Below, in pieces: positions 19,229 to 28,182 of a stretch of 64,000 nt of DNA. The position numbers were made by a program, and so were the translations under genes. The stretch comes from an uncultured Pseudobutyrivibrio sp. (GTDB lineage Bacteria > Bacillota > Clostridia > Lachnospirales > Lachnospiraceae), in assembly GCA_900546435.1 (NCBI GenBank), contig URCQ01000010.1:13259-77258 (forward strand). Direction: 5' to 3'. The notes under the pieces are model-generated. The model was given only the letters and a program-made list of their open reading frames with translations. It did no database searches and was not told the origin of the DNA. Position 1 is the stretch's first letter. The number at the start of each line of letters is the position of its first letter.

Positions 19229-20089
19229 TCAACTAAGGGATTTAATATCTTTAGCCAAATTGCGCATCTGTGTATCCATACCACAGTCAAACAATCCACC
19301 ATCTGTCTCTATCATGCACTGTTTTTCATCCAAAAGCGGATCTAAGACGATGTCAAGCATAACATCCTGTCCTACTTTTTCTTGTAGTTCTTCTTTATGC
19401 GCGCGCAAATACTCTAAGTTATTTTCATTCACACGAATCATAAAGGTTTTACTTCCCTCAATATTTGTCAGTGCCTGATCCACACAATGTAGAATAATCT
19501 CTTTTTTGTCACCAAACTGAACCAAAAAGACCTTTTCTACCACTTCACAAACCACATCTACCACATCATGTTCTATGGCATTTTGTTTTTCTTCATATTG
19601 CTGTTGCAATTGTTCCTGTGAGCGTTGTAATTGCTGCTCCATCTCACGCTGCTTTGCAGCGGCTTCCTGCAGCCCCTGCTCATACCCCTGTTTCTGTCCT
19701 TCAGCTTCTGCATGAGACTGCAGAGCTTGCGCCTGCTCATGCGCCTCTGCCAAAATGTTCTCTGCTGTCAGATTTGCATCTGCCAAAATAGCATCCGCCT
19801 GGGCTTTTGCTTCTGCCACATAATCAATCTGTGGTTCTTCCGGTTCTACTTCCTCCGGAAGTGCTTCACCTAAGTTAGCTTCCTCTTCTTCCAGATTTTC
19901 TCCATCCATCGGGACAAAAGCATCTTCTGCAGCCATTTGATGTAGCTGACGTTTTTTCTCTTCACGCCTTCTTTTCTCAATTTTTTCATCCACCAGTTTG
20001 TTTGAGTCAATCACGCATGTTTTTGCCTCTTCTTGTGGAGCCATCTGTACACGATATAAAATATTAGACAACCAGTTCGTCACCTCCAC
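19229..20089 (-). CDS. fliH: Flagellar assembly protein FliH
   Basis: FliH is the negative regulator and peripheral stalk of FliI. The 286-residue protein has an acidic segment (about 60-90), an Ala/Gln/Glu-rich coiled coil (about 95-175) and a C-terminal domain resembling the F1 delta subunit (VDVVCEVVEKVFLVQFGDKKEIILHCVDQALTNIEG). Two in-frame GTG codons can start it (20089 or 20083), and an internal GGAGG serves either. Its 5' end overlaps the fliG 3' end by about 26 bases, implying coupling. Confidence 0.93.
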   Translation of the reverse strand: MEVTNWLSNILYRVQMAPQEEAKTCVIDSNKLVDEKIEKRRREEKKRQLHQMAAEDAFVPMDGENLEEEEANLGEALPEEVEPEEPQIDYVAEAKAQADAILADANLTAENILAEAHEQAQALQSHAEAEGQKQGYEQGLQEAAAKQREMEQQLQRSQEQLQQQYEEKQNAIEHDVVDVVCEVVEKVFLVQFGDKKEIILHCVDQALTNIEGSKTFMIRVNENNLEYLRAHKEELQEKVGQDVMLDIVLDPLLDEKQCMIETDGGLFDCGMDTQMRNLAKDIKSLS

Positions 20090-21071
20090 CTCTGGAGATT
20101 ACAATCTCTGCGGAATCTTCTAACTTGCGGATAATTCCAACAATTTTCTGCTGAGCTTCCTCCACATCCTTCATTCGTACCGGTCCCATGAATTCCATAT
20201 CTTCCTTGATCATCGTAGCCATACGAGAAGACATGTTTTTGAAAATTGCGGCCTGTACTTCCTCATTTGCACCCTTCAGTGCCACACTCAGATCGCTGTT
20301 ATCCACATCACGCATAACACGCTGAATGGCTCTGTCATCCAACAACAAAATATCTTCGAATACGAACATCTTCTTGCGGATTTCGTCTGCAAGTTCTGGT
20401 TCTTCGATTTCCAAAGACTCCATAATTCGCTTTTCTGTTCCTCGATCTACGGTATTCAAAATAGCAACGATGGCATCCACGCCACCGGCAATTGTGTAAT
20501 CCTGATTGATCAGAGAAGAAAGTTTTCGCTCTAATACGCGCTCCACTTCCTTGATCACTTCTGGCGAAGTACGATCCATCATCGCGATACGCTTTGCTAC
20601 ATCCGCCTGTTTTTCTGGATCAAGCGCCCCTAAAATCATCGACGCCTGTCCAGGAGACAAATATGACAAAATCATAGCAATCGTCTGTGGGTGTTCATCC
20701 TGAATAAAGTTTAAAACCTGTGAAGGCTCTGTCTTACGGATAAACTCAAATGGACGCACCTGCAATGATGCTGTCAGCTTGGTAATCACACGTGTTGCCT
20801 CATCTGCACCCAATGCTTTCTCCAAAAGTTCTTTTGCATAGCCAATACCGCCTTCTGCAATATACTGTTGTGCAAGACACACCTGGTAGAACTCATTGAT
20901 GACATCTTCCTTTAACTTTGGAGAAACGCTTTGCGTATTCGCAATTTCAAGCGTCAATTCTTCAATTTCATCTTCTTTTAAATGTTTAAAAATATCTGCA
21001 GATTTTTCTGGTCCCAATGTAATCAGCAAAATTGCTGCTTTTTGTACACCAGATAATTCCTCATTTGCCAT
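20064..21071 (-). CDS. fliG: Flagellar motor switch protein FliG
   Basis: FliG is the rotor protein that MotA pushes against. The 335-residue protein has the N-terminal FliF-binding part (LSGVQKAAILLITLGPEKSADIFKHL), the central EHPQTIA motif (FIQDEHPQTIAMILSYL) and C-terminal charged helices with the torque residues (LEIEEPELADEIRKKMFVFEDILLLDDRAIQRVMRDVD). I start it at the ATG 21069-21071 just after the fliF stop. An upstream TTG would add four residues that are not family-like. Confidence 0.97.
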   Translation of the reverse strand: MANEELSGVQKAAILLITLGPEKSADIFKHLKEDEIEELTLEIANTQSVSPKLKEDVINEFYQVCLAQQYIAEGGIGYAKELLEKALGADEATRVITKLTASLQVRPFEFIRKTEPSQVLNFIQDEHPQTIAMILSYLSPGQASMILGALDPEKQADVAKRIAMMDRTSPEVIKEVERVLERKLSSLINQDYTIAGGVDAIVAILNTVDRGTEKRIMESLEIEEPELADEIRKKMFVFEDILLLDDRAIQRVMRDVDNSDLSVALKGANEEVQAAIFKNMSSRMATMIKEDMEFMGPVRMKDVEEAQQKIVGIIRKLEDSAEIVISRGGGDELVV

Positions 21072-21073
21072 AA

Positions 21074-22669
21074 TTAACCCCAATCATCGTTTAACCAGTT
21101 ACGCAATAGAGAAGCTACTGCTTCTGGATTTTCATCTACAAATTTTTCAATCAGCAATCTTGCCTCTGACTTCTCATTGAAGCCAATGTCATCCAGCTGA
21201 TTTTCCTGTGCTTCGAGCAAAGACTCTACCGTCACTTCCTCTGCCACTTCTTCTTCCTGCTGTGGACGCATGCTGCGGAACACAACAAATGCGAGCATTG
21301 CAAAGATGAGTACCGCCAGAATAATCTGGAGATAATCTGTCCAATCTCTTCCACTGCCCTCAGAATATTGGAACATCGGGATTTCATATGCGACAATTGA
21401 TATATTGTCCGTCGAAATACCCGTTGCCTTTGATACCATATTATAAAAATCCTTATCCACATCTGTTTTTACACGTTCTGAGTTCTTTGCTACAAACTCA
21501 TCAAATGTCATCTTATCTAATGTGCCATCTGCCTTTAATTTATCCTCATTGTAGACAACGCGATTCGTAGCAACTACCGTCAACGATGAATTTTCCAAAT
21601 TAATCGTTCCCACTGCCTTTTCTGTGGTCGTAATCGTCTCACTTGGCAGATAGTCTTCTGTGATATCTGATGTGTTCGAAGACGTAATCGTTCCATCTTC
21701 TAACACATATGTCGTGTCATCATCGTTGGTGTCCGTCCCCGGTGTACCACCAGCCCCTGATGTGGATTCTGATGTAGATTCCGTACGGCTGTCCAGATAA
21801 CCTTGTGTCTGACCCTCATCTACATAGTAATGATAATCTTCTATCTTTTGCTGATCGAAGTTCATATCCAAATTCATACCCACTTCGACGTTATCATACA
21901 CATTTGTACCAAGAATCACACTTTTGACTGCATTGGATACGTTTGCTTCTGCTTTTTGCTGCACGGTCAGATTTGACGATGCCTTTCCTGCGTTAGATGT
22001 CTCGTCTCCGCCCGAAAACAGTGTATTTCCGTCTCCGTCTAAAATCTGGATATTATCTGTTGTCTTATTTCCAAGTTCTGTTGCAACATACTTTGCAATA
22101 CCTGCCGCCTGTTCTTCTCCCATCTCATCATTGAGCTGTAAGATAATGCTGGCATATGCCTCTTCTTCTTTGGAAATGATCGTTCCATCATCTTCCGGCA
22201 GCGACAATGTCACCTGCGCTTTGGAAATGTTTGAAATTGTCTCCAAATCATCTGCGAACTTTTCTTCCAGATATAACTGGTATTTTTTACTCTTATCTGC
22301 TTCCGTCGTGCTAAAGCTTCCATCAATAGCGTCGTTAATACTAAATCCCTCCGATGGAATATCATTACTTCCCAAAAGAATGGTCGCATTTGCCCGATCT
22401 TCTTTTTTTACGGAATATGTCAATCCATCATCTGAGACTTCGTATGTGATACTGTTACTATCCAATAACTCTTTTACAGAAGATGCCTGTTTTGCCGAAT
22501 CACAGGTAATCAGATTGACCATGGTCGGTCTTGTCATAACAAATCCCAAAATAGAAAATGCCACAACAACCACTGCCGCAATACTGATAATCAGAGCTTT
22601 TTGTCTGGTGTTAAAGTTCTTCCACCATTCCACTATTCGATTTAATATCTGTTGTACTCTCTCCGGCAT
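21074..22669 (-). CDS. fliF: Flagellar MS-ring protein FliF
   Basis: FliF forms the MS ring. It has 531 residues with a first membrane helix at about 24-46 (ALIISIAAVVVVAFSILGFV) and ring-building domains (EEKFADDLETISNISKAQVTLSLPEDD). A Ser/Thr/Asp-rich insert lies around 300-345, a second TM near 442-462, and a C-terminal tail that binds FliG (LIEKFVDENPEAVASLLRNWLNDDWG) ends it. Its stop lies two bases before the fliG ATG. Length and order are normal. Confidence 0.97.
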   Translation of the reverse strand: MPERVQQILNRIVEWWKNFNTRQKALIISIAAVVVVAFSILGFVMTRPTMVNLITCDSAKQASSVKELLDSNSITYEVSDDGLTYSVKKEDRANATILLGSNDIPSEGFSINDAIDGSFSTTEADKSKKYQLYLEEKFADDLETISNISKAQVTLSLPEDDGTIISKEEEAYASIILQLNDEMGEEQAAGIAKYVATELGNKTTDNIQILDGDGNTLFSGGDETSNAGKASSNLTVQQKAEANVSNAVKSVILGTNVYDNVEVGMNLDMNFDQQKIEDYHYYVDEGQTQGYLDSRTESTSESTSGAGGTPGTDTNDDDTTYVLEDGTITSSNTSDITEDYLPSETITTTEKAVGTINLENSSLTVVATNRVVYNEDKLKADGTLDKMTFDEFVAKNSERVKTDVDKDFYNMVSKATGISTDNISIVAYEIPMFQYSEGSGRDWTDYLQIILAVLIFAMLAFVVFRSMRPQQEEEVAEEVTVESLLEAQENQLDDIGFNEKSEARLLIEKFVDENPEAVASLLRNWLNDDWG

Positions 22670-22687
22670 GATTTACTTCCTTCTATT

Positions 22688-23011
22688 TTAGATTTGCATA
22701 TTCATAATTGTGTTGTAACCGGAAATAAACTGGTTACGAATTGCCACTGTATACTGCAATGCCAAATTTGCTTTTTTCTCTGCAATCAAAAGATCGTGCA
22801 CATTGTCTGTCTCGCCAAGGGCAAATGAAATTGCCTCTGCTGACGCATTGTTTTGCAATGTATTGGTATCATCAACCATCTGCATGGCTCCAGCTAACAC
22901 CTGATCAAAACTATTATTTGAAACAGATGTCTGATTTGCCTGTTTAATAGATGACTGATTGTTTGTTGTCTTATATAAGCCATTTAATGCCGCTGTTGTC
23001 GTAACGCCCAT
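22688..23011 (-). CDS. fliE: Flagellar hook-basal body protein FliE
   Basis: FliE joins the MS ring to the rod. The 107-residue protein has a variable N-terminus and the typical C-terminal helix (NASAEAISFALGETDNVHDLLIAEKKANLALQYTVAIRNQFISGYNTIMNMQI). It sits between flgC and fliF as usual, 18 bases away from each. Confidence 0.95.
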   Translation of the reverse strand: MGVTTTAALNGLYKTTNNQSSIKQANQTSVSNNSFDQVLAGAMQMVDDTNTLQNNASAEAISFALGETDNVHDLLIAEKKANLALQYTVAIRNQFISGYNTIMNMQI

Positions 23012-23028
23012 CGCTATCTCCTATAAAA

Positions 23029-23472
23029 TTATGATTGTCCAATATTAAGACCTGCCTGTACCATGGATTTCATGGCATTAAATGCAGTTGTGTTTGCTTC
23101 GTATGCACGGCTGCTATCAATTAAGTTTGTCATCTCTGTTACCGTATTCACATTCGGGTAAGAAACATAGCCGTTCTCATCCGCATCCGGATGTGACGGA
23201 TCATACTCCATCGTAAAATCTGTCTCGTAATCCTCCGTCACTTTTGCCACCTTTACACCGTTTCCCTGAAATTGTGTTGTGTTTGCTAACACGTTGGAAA
23301 ACGATGGTGTCACCGCTTTTTCCTCAAAGGTAACGATCTTACGGCGATATGGTGTTCCATCTTCGGTTCTTGTTGTATTTACATTTGCGATATTTTCCGC
23401 AATGGTATCCATACGAAAACGCTGTGCTGTCATGCCTGACGCACAAATGTCAAATGATTGAAATAATCCCAT
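23029..23472 (-). CDS. flgC: Flagellar rod protein FlgC
   Basis: FlgC is a proximal rod subunit. The 147-residue protein shows the rod-family N-terminal motif (FDICASGMTAQRFRMDTIAENIANVNTTRTEDG) and the C-terminal motif (TNLIDSSRAYEANTTAFNAMKSMVQAGLNIG). It follows flgB by 13 bases with a good AGGAGG SD. Nothing unusual. Confidence 0.97.
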   Translation of the reverse strand: MGLFQSFDICASGMTAQRFRMDTIAENIANVNTTRTEDGTPYRRKIVTFEEKAVTPSFSNVLANTTQFQGNGVKVAKVTEDYETDFTMEYDPSHPDADENGYVSYPNVNTVTEMTNLIDSSRAYEANTTAFNAMKSMVQAGLNIGQS

Positions 23473-23485
23473 GTTCTACCTCCTC

Positions 23486-23881
23486 TTATGGTGTCTGCAT
23501 TGCAGTACTCATACGCGTAAGTTCTTCACTTGCTGCTTTTGTCAACGTCTGATAACGCAGTTGTTCTGATGCGAGTTCTACATTTTCCGTGTCAATATCT
23601 ACATTATTGCCATCCAGTCGATAAGAATATGACGCATAATCGGTATAAACCTGTCCCTCCAGCTTATCCAGAGACACCTGATCTACAGCTTTTTGCAACG
23701 TGTTATATTTGGAACTCTTTAATTCGCGTTTTAAAATATCTTCAAATGCTACATCCTGCCTTTTATATCCCGGCGTATCCACATTTGCCACATTGTTTGC
23801 AATGGCTGATTCGCGCGTCCAACTGGCATCTGCTGCCCGGTCTAAGACATTGATATAACTAAATGCATTCGAATTGATCAT
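23486..23881 (-). CDS. flgB: Flagellar rod protein FlgB, first gene of the fla/che operon
   Basis: FlgB is a proximal rod subunit. From the chosen start (ATG at 23879-23881, preceded by AAAGGAGGTAAGAAT) it has 131 residues: MINSNAFSYINVLDRAADASWTRESAIANNVANVDTPGYKRQDVAFEDIL, ending in the usual LRYQTLTKAASEELTRM helix. An upstream in-frame start would put the SD inside the coding region. As the first gene after the codY terminator, it heads the flagellar operon. Confidence 0.97.
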   Translation of the reverse strand: MINSNAFSYINVLDRAADASWTRESAIANNVANVDTPGYKRQDVAFEDILKRELKSSKYNTLQKAVDQVSLDKLEGQVYTDYASYSYRLDGNNVDIDTENVELASEQLRYQTLTKAASEELTRMSTAMQTP

Positions 23882-24014
23882 ATTCTTACCTCCTTTTGGC
23901 ACATACGCAACCTAATCTTATTATATTATAAATTATATCTATGAAAACACAAGTGTTTTTTACATGATATTGTGTTATTTTACATATTACGACACAAGTA
24001 TTTGAAAAAAATGA
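23882..24014 (-). promoter_or_regulatory. Candidate fla/che promoter region upstream of flgB
   Basis: On the minus strand TTGTGT and TATAAT, 16 bases apart, give a possible sigma-A promoter about 60 bases before flgB. A perfect inverted repeat AAAACAC-NN-GTGTTTT (23944-23959) lies at its -35. The heptad ACACAAGT recurs at 23947-23954 and 23992-23999, and ACACAA occurs inverted at about 23970-23975. No sigma-D (TAAA...GCCGATAA) signal was seen. The promoter assignment is moderate; the repeats are directly visible. Confidence 0.45.
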
Positions 24015-24048
24015 AAAAGAGACCTACGGCCTGCCATAAGTCCCTTTT
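24015..24048 (-). terminator. Intrinsic terminator after codY
   Basis: A 16-pair stem (with G-U pairs) has arms at 24015-24030 and 24033-24048, a two-base AG/CT loop, and runs of A/T at the ends, giving a T-run on the minus strand. It separates codY from the fla/che promoter. Confidence 0.85.
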
Positions 24049-24078
24049 ATATCATCCATCCTTGCCTATGCAATTGAT

Positions 24079-24855
24079 TTAACTGTTTCTTTTATTTTTA
24101 TCCAGCTCATCAAAAACAGCATCATTCAAAACCTTGATATACGTCCCTTTCATACCGGATGATCTGGATTCGATCACTCCTGCACTCTCGAATTTGCGAA
24201 GTGCATTGACAATAACAGATCTTGTAATACCAACACGGTCTGCAATCTTAGATGCAACAAGAATACCTTCTTCGCCCTCTAATTCGTCAAAAATATGATT
24301 GATTGCTTCCAACTCAGAAAAGGAAAGTGTGCTGATTGCAGATTTTACGATTTGAATCTTACGATTCTCCTCTGCATTTTCCTCGTTCACAGAACGCATC
24401 ATTTCCAATCCAACGACCGTTGTTCCGTACTCGCATAAAATAATATCATCAATATCATATGGATTATCATAACGATATACAAACAATGTTCCCAAGCGCT
24501 CACCTGCGATATCAAGCGGTGCAATGATGGCAGAGTAACGATTGATTTCCGTTCCTTCAAATCCCAACGTCTGTAGATTAACATTTTCTTTTGTAGAAAG
24601 GATTCCAAGTAATCTCTCATTCAGCATCGGATCAATAAAACCTCCGACCTCATCTACAATCAGTTCTGTAATATCCGGTGTATTCTTGCTATGACTAACA
24701 CCAAGTACCTTACCCTTTTTACTAATGACAAGGATGCAGGAATCCAGAATCTCTGTCAACACTTGACAAATATCATTAAAAACTACTTTTGAAGAATTGT
24801 TGTTATGCAACAATTTCCCAATTTTTCTTGTCTTGTCTAATAATTGAACACTCAT
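24079..24855 (-). CDS. codY: Global nutrient-responsive repressor CodY
   Basis: CodY senses GTP and branched-chain amino acids and represses stationary-phase functions, often including motility. I start it at ATG 24853-24855 (MSVQLLDKTRKIGKLLHNNN), behind an AGGAGG SD. The upstream extension has no signal. The 258-residue protein has the N-terminal GAF domain and a C-terminal winged HTH (ASKIADRVGITRSVIVNALRKFESAGVIESRSSGMKGTYIKVLN). Its location just before flgB matches Bacillus subtilis. A CodY box lies at its own promoter. Confidence 0.97.
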   Translation of the reverse strand: MSVQLLDKTRKIGKLLHNNNSSKVVFNDICQVLTEILDSCILVISKKGKVLGVSHSKNTPDITELIVDEVGGFIDPMLNERLLGILSTKENVNLQTLGFEGTEINRYSAIIAPLDIAGERLGTLFVYRYDNPYDIDDIILCEYGTTVVGLEMMRSVNEENAEENRKIQIVKSAISTLSFSELEAINHIFDELEGEEGILVASKIADRVGITRSVIVNALRKFESAGVIESRSSGMKGTYIKVLNDAVFDELDKNKRNS

Positions 24856-24902
24856 GTGCTTCCTCCTCGTGCCACAAACTACATTTGCCAACAACTACAC
24901 AG

Positions 24903-24947
24903 ATTTTAGCATAATCGCATAACAATTACAATAGTTTTCTGAAAATT
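24903..24947 (-). promoter_or_regulatory. codY promoter with adjacent CodY box
   Basis: On the minus strand TTGTAA (24926-24931) and TAAAAT (24903-24908) are spaced by 17 bases. Immediately upstream, at 24933-24947, AATTTTCAGAAAACT matches the CodY consensus AATTTTCWGAAAATT at 14 of 15 positions. This suggests autoregulation of codY. Confidence 0.8.
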
Positions 24948-24990
24948 GCACATACTTGCACAAATTGTGTATAATCACAGAATATTCAAA

Positions 24991-27072
24991 TTAATCTTCC
25001 TCTGTAGTTGCTGCCTCCACATGGCGACACTCCTCATTGGCACAAACCAGTTTATTTCCCTTGCGCACCATGTAGCCGCCGCATTTTGGACATGGCTTTG
25101 CCACCGGTCTTGCCCATGACATAAAGTCACAATCCGGATTATTCTCACATCCATAGAATCGTCTTCCCTTTTTGGATTTTTTCATAACAATATCCTTGCC
25201 GCATTTTGGACATGCCACACCAATTTTCTCTAAATATGGCTTTGTATTACGACAGTCTGGAAATCCTGGACAAGCTAAAAACTTTCCATGTGGTCCATAT
25301 TTCACAACCATATTTCTGCCACATTCTTCGCAGATTACATCTGTAACTTCATCTTCAATCTTAACTTTCTGCAGTTGATTTTCCGCGACTTTAACAGCCT
25401 CGTCCAAATCTGGATAGAAATTACTGATAACAGATTTCCATGCCACATTGCCCTCTTCTATTTGATCCAAAAGGCCTTCCATATTTGCAGTAAAATGCTC
25501 ATCTACAATCGATGGGAAGGATTCCTTCATAATACTGTTAACGACTTCACCCAATTCCGTTACAAATATATTTTTTGCTTCTTTTATAATATATCTTCGT
25601 TTCAGCAATGTTGAAATGATCGGTGAATATGTACTTGGACGTCCAATGCCAAGTTCTTCTAATGTATGCACCAGTGATGCTTCTGTAAAGTGTGGCGCCG
25701 GCTGTGTAAAGTGCTGTTTTTCTTCAAATGCAGAGAATTCTAATTTCGTATCTTCTGTAATTGCATGTGCACTTAACTTTTTATCTTCTTTTTCTTCATC
25801 CGATGCGGTATATACAAGCATAAAGCCGTCAAATACACGTTTGGAATCCGATACGGTGAAACGATAATCCTTTGCGGCAATTTTAACATTCACTGTCTCA
25901 TATAAAGCATTGCTCATCTGACTTGCAACAAATCGTTTCCAGATCAGCTGATACAGACGGAACTGATCTCTTGAAAGAGAATCCTTAATTTCGGATGGTA
26001 TTCTCGTAATATCAGAAGGACGAATTGCCTCATGCGCATCCTGTACCTTAGTTCCATTCGCCTTTGCTTTTGCTGCACCTTCCTGCAGATAATCTTCGCC
26101 ATAGTTTTCTGAAATAAAGGAAATTGCTGCGCTCTTTGCCTCATCCGATACTCTGGTCGAGTCCGTACGCAAATAAGTAATCAGACCGACCGTTCCCGCA
26201 CCTTTGACATCAACACCTTCGTATAACTGCTGTGCGATACGCATTGTTTTTTGTATCGAAAAATTTAATGCCTTTGATGCTTCCTGTTGCAACGTACTTG
26301 TCGTAAATGGCAACGGTGCCTTTTTTTCACGTTTGCCCGTTTTAATATGATCTACCTGATAAGTTGCCGACTGCAATTCATCCATGATTTTATCCAATGA
26401 CGCCTTGTCGCCAATATCTAATTTGCCATTTTTATCTCCATAAAACTTGGCAACGAGCTGTTTCTTTGTATCCAGATTATCTAAGATAACATCTAGTGTA
26501 TAATATTCTTGTGGAATAAACGCTTCGATTTCCTCTTCTCTGTCACAGATAATCCGAAGTGCTACTGACTGTACGCGGCCAGCAGAAAGACCTCTTTTTA
26601 CTTTTGCCCACAACAATGGACTGATTTTATACCCCACCATACGATCCAGCATTCTTCTTGCCTGCTGTGCATCTACCAGATTCATATCAATCTGACGTGG
26701 ATTTTTCAAAGAATTTTTCACTGCTGTTTTTGTAATCTCATTAAACGTAATACGCTTAACATCTTTTCCTTCCAATTTCAATGCATTGGTTAAATGCCAT
26801 GAAATTGCTTCCCCTTCGCGGTCCGGGTCAGTTGCAAGATAAATACGATCTGCCTTTTTTGCTTCTTTACGAAGACCTGCTAAAAGTTCTCCTTTGCCAC
26901 GAATTGTGATGTATTTCGGCTCATAATCATTTGCCGGATCAAATCCCAACTGGGATTTGGGAAGATCTCTCACATGTCCATTTGATGCCATAACCTCATA
27001 ATTTTTCCCCAAAAATTTCTTAATGGTTTTTACTTTTGCCGGTGATTCCACGATCACAAGATATTTTGCCAT
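24991..27072 (-). CDS. topA: DNA topoisomerase I
   Basis: TopA relaxes negatively supercoiled DNA by single-strand passage. From ATG 27070-27072 (MAKYLVIVESPAKVKTIKKFLGK, AAGGAG SD) it has 693 residues. The TOPRIM domain shows YLATDPDREGEAISWHL. The active-site tyrosine lies in GLITYLRTDSTRVS. Three C-terminal four-Cys zinc fingers follow (CEECGRNMV...CPGFPDC; CPKCGKDIV...CENNPDC; CPKCGGYMV...CANEEC). In Bacillus trmFO-xerC-hslVU separate topA from codY; here they are adjacent. Confidence 0.98.
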   Translation of the reverse strand: MAKYLVIVESPAKVKTIKKFLGKNYEVMASNGHVRDLPKSQLGFDPANDYEPKYITIRGKGELLAGLRKEAKKADRIYLATDPDREGEAISWHLTNALKLEGKDVKRITFNEITKTAVKNSLKNPRQIDMNLVDAQQARRMLDRMVGYKISPLLWAKVKRGLSAGRVQSVALRIICDREEEIEAFIPQEYYTLDVILDNLDTKKQLVAKFYGDKNGKLDIGDKASLDKIMDELQSATYQVDHIKTGKREKKAPLPFTTSTLQQEASKALNFSIQKTMRIAQQLYEGVDVKGAGTVGLITYLRTDSTRVSDEAKSAAISFISENYGEDYLQEGAAKAKANGTKVQDAHEAIRPSDITRIPSEIKDSLSRDQFRLYQLIWKRFVASQMSNALYETVNVKIAAKDYRFTVSDSKRVFDGFMLVYTASDEEKEDKKLSAHAITEDTKLEFSAFEEKQHFTQPAPHFTEASLVHTLEELGIGRPSTYSPIISTLLKRRYIIKEAKNIFVTELGEVVNSIMKESFPSIVDEHFTANMEGLLDQIEEGNVAWKSVISNFYPDLDEAVKVAENQLQKVKIEDEVTDVICEECGRNMVVKYGPHGKFLACPGFPDCRNTKPYLEKIGVACPKCGKDIVMKKSKKGRRFYGCENNPDCDFMSWARPVAKPCPKCGGYMVRKGNKLVCANEECRHVEAATTEED

Positions 27073-27096
27073 TACGTTCTCCTTATATATCATCCT

Positions 27097-28182
27097 TTAT
27101 TTCATACGGATATATTGATTCTTAAAACATTCCCGTAGCATCCCTTTGTCACATAGCTGCATAATGACCGATAACAGATACAGTAACTCTAATCCTGTCT
27201 CCTGTAACACATCTTCTATGCTTTTGGGATAGAAATCAAAGCAACTATACACCAACAATTCATCTTTTTCAAGGAGAATTTCATTTGATGTAAAAGCTCC
27301 CCCGCATGTCAGATCGGTTAATTGTGTCTCTTCTATTTCCTGTAAAAACTGTTCATAAGAGGTAATAATACCTGCTCCCTGCGCGATCAGACGGTTGCAT
27401 CCGGTGCTAAGTGTATCCGTCATTCGCCCTGGCACTACATAGATATCTTTGCCCTGTTCCAGTGCAAAGTCTGTCGTAATCAAAGATCCACTTCTCTCTT
27501 TTGCTTCCACGACAACAACGTATCTTGCTATTCCACTGATAATGCGATTCCTAGGGGGAAACTGCCTGGCAATCGGCTTACTTCCCGGCGCGTATTCGGA
27601 AAGTACACACCCCTCACTTATAATCTGTTCATATAGCTTTCGGTGTTCCGCCGGATAACATACATCCACACCACAGCCAAGTACTGCGATTGTCTTCGCA
27701 CGCGCCTGCAAACACCCCATATGCGCATACGCGTCTATCCCCCTTGCCATTCCGCTAATGACAACATAACCATTTTTGCCAAGAAAATATGCAAGTTCCT
27801 GCGCAATTTTTTTCCCATAAGCACTACATCCCCTTGCGCCGACCATTGCTATGATTTTTTTCGTATCCGGCAATTCTCCACGCACATACATCCCATAAGG
27901 CGCATCAAATACCTCTTTTAAATAGTAGGGATATTCTGCATCTTCCAACGTAACAAACGATTGTCCGGTCTCTAAAAAAGCCTGATATAGCGCATCCAGA
28001 TCACACTGCTCCCTTGCTTTTAAAAATCTTATCCGTTGTTTTTCATCGAGAATCCCATCCTCCTGCAGTGTTTTTTCTGACAGCCCGTAAATATTCTGTG
28101 CGCTTTTATAATGCTCTAACATCACTCTTTTGGTACGATTTCCCAGACCTTGCAACTGCATCCACCAATATTTATATTTCAT
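27097..28182 (-). CDS. dprA: DNA processing protein DprA/Smf
   Basis: DprA loads RecA on incoming single-stranded DNA during transformation. From ATG 28180-28182 (MKYKYWWMQLQGLG, GGGAG SD) the protein has 361 residues. It shows the Rossmann-type core IAMVGARGCSAYGKKIAQELAYFLGKNGYVVISGMARGIDAYAH, RYVVVVEAKERSGSLIT and DIYVVPGR. It overlaps the yifB stop by four bases (ATGA), so the two are coupled. Upstream in-frame codons lie inside yifB and lack an SD. Confidence 0.96.
   Translation of the reverse strand: MKYKYWWMQLQGLGNRTKRVMLEHYKSAQNIYGLSEKTLQEDGILDEKQRIRFLKAREQCDLDALYQAFLETGQSFVTLEDAEYPYYLKEVFDAPYGMYVRGELPDTKKIIAMVGARGCSAYGKKIAQELAYFLGKNGYVVISGMARGIDAYAHMGCLQARAKTIAVLGCGVDVCYPAEHRKLYEQIISEGCVLSEYAPGSKPIARQFPPRNRIISGIARYVVVVEAKERSGSLITTDFALEQGKDIYVVPGRMTDTLSTGCNRLIAQGAGIITSYEQFLQEIEETQLTDLTCGGAFTSNEILLEKDELLVYSCFDFYPKSIEDVLQETGLELLYLLSVIMQLCDKGMLRECFKNQYIRMK

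Noticed and set aside
21924..22691. 255-codon plus-strand frame
   Set aside because: Antisense to fliF, no ribosome binding site and no recognisable family.
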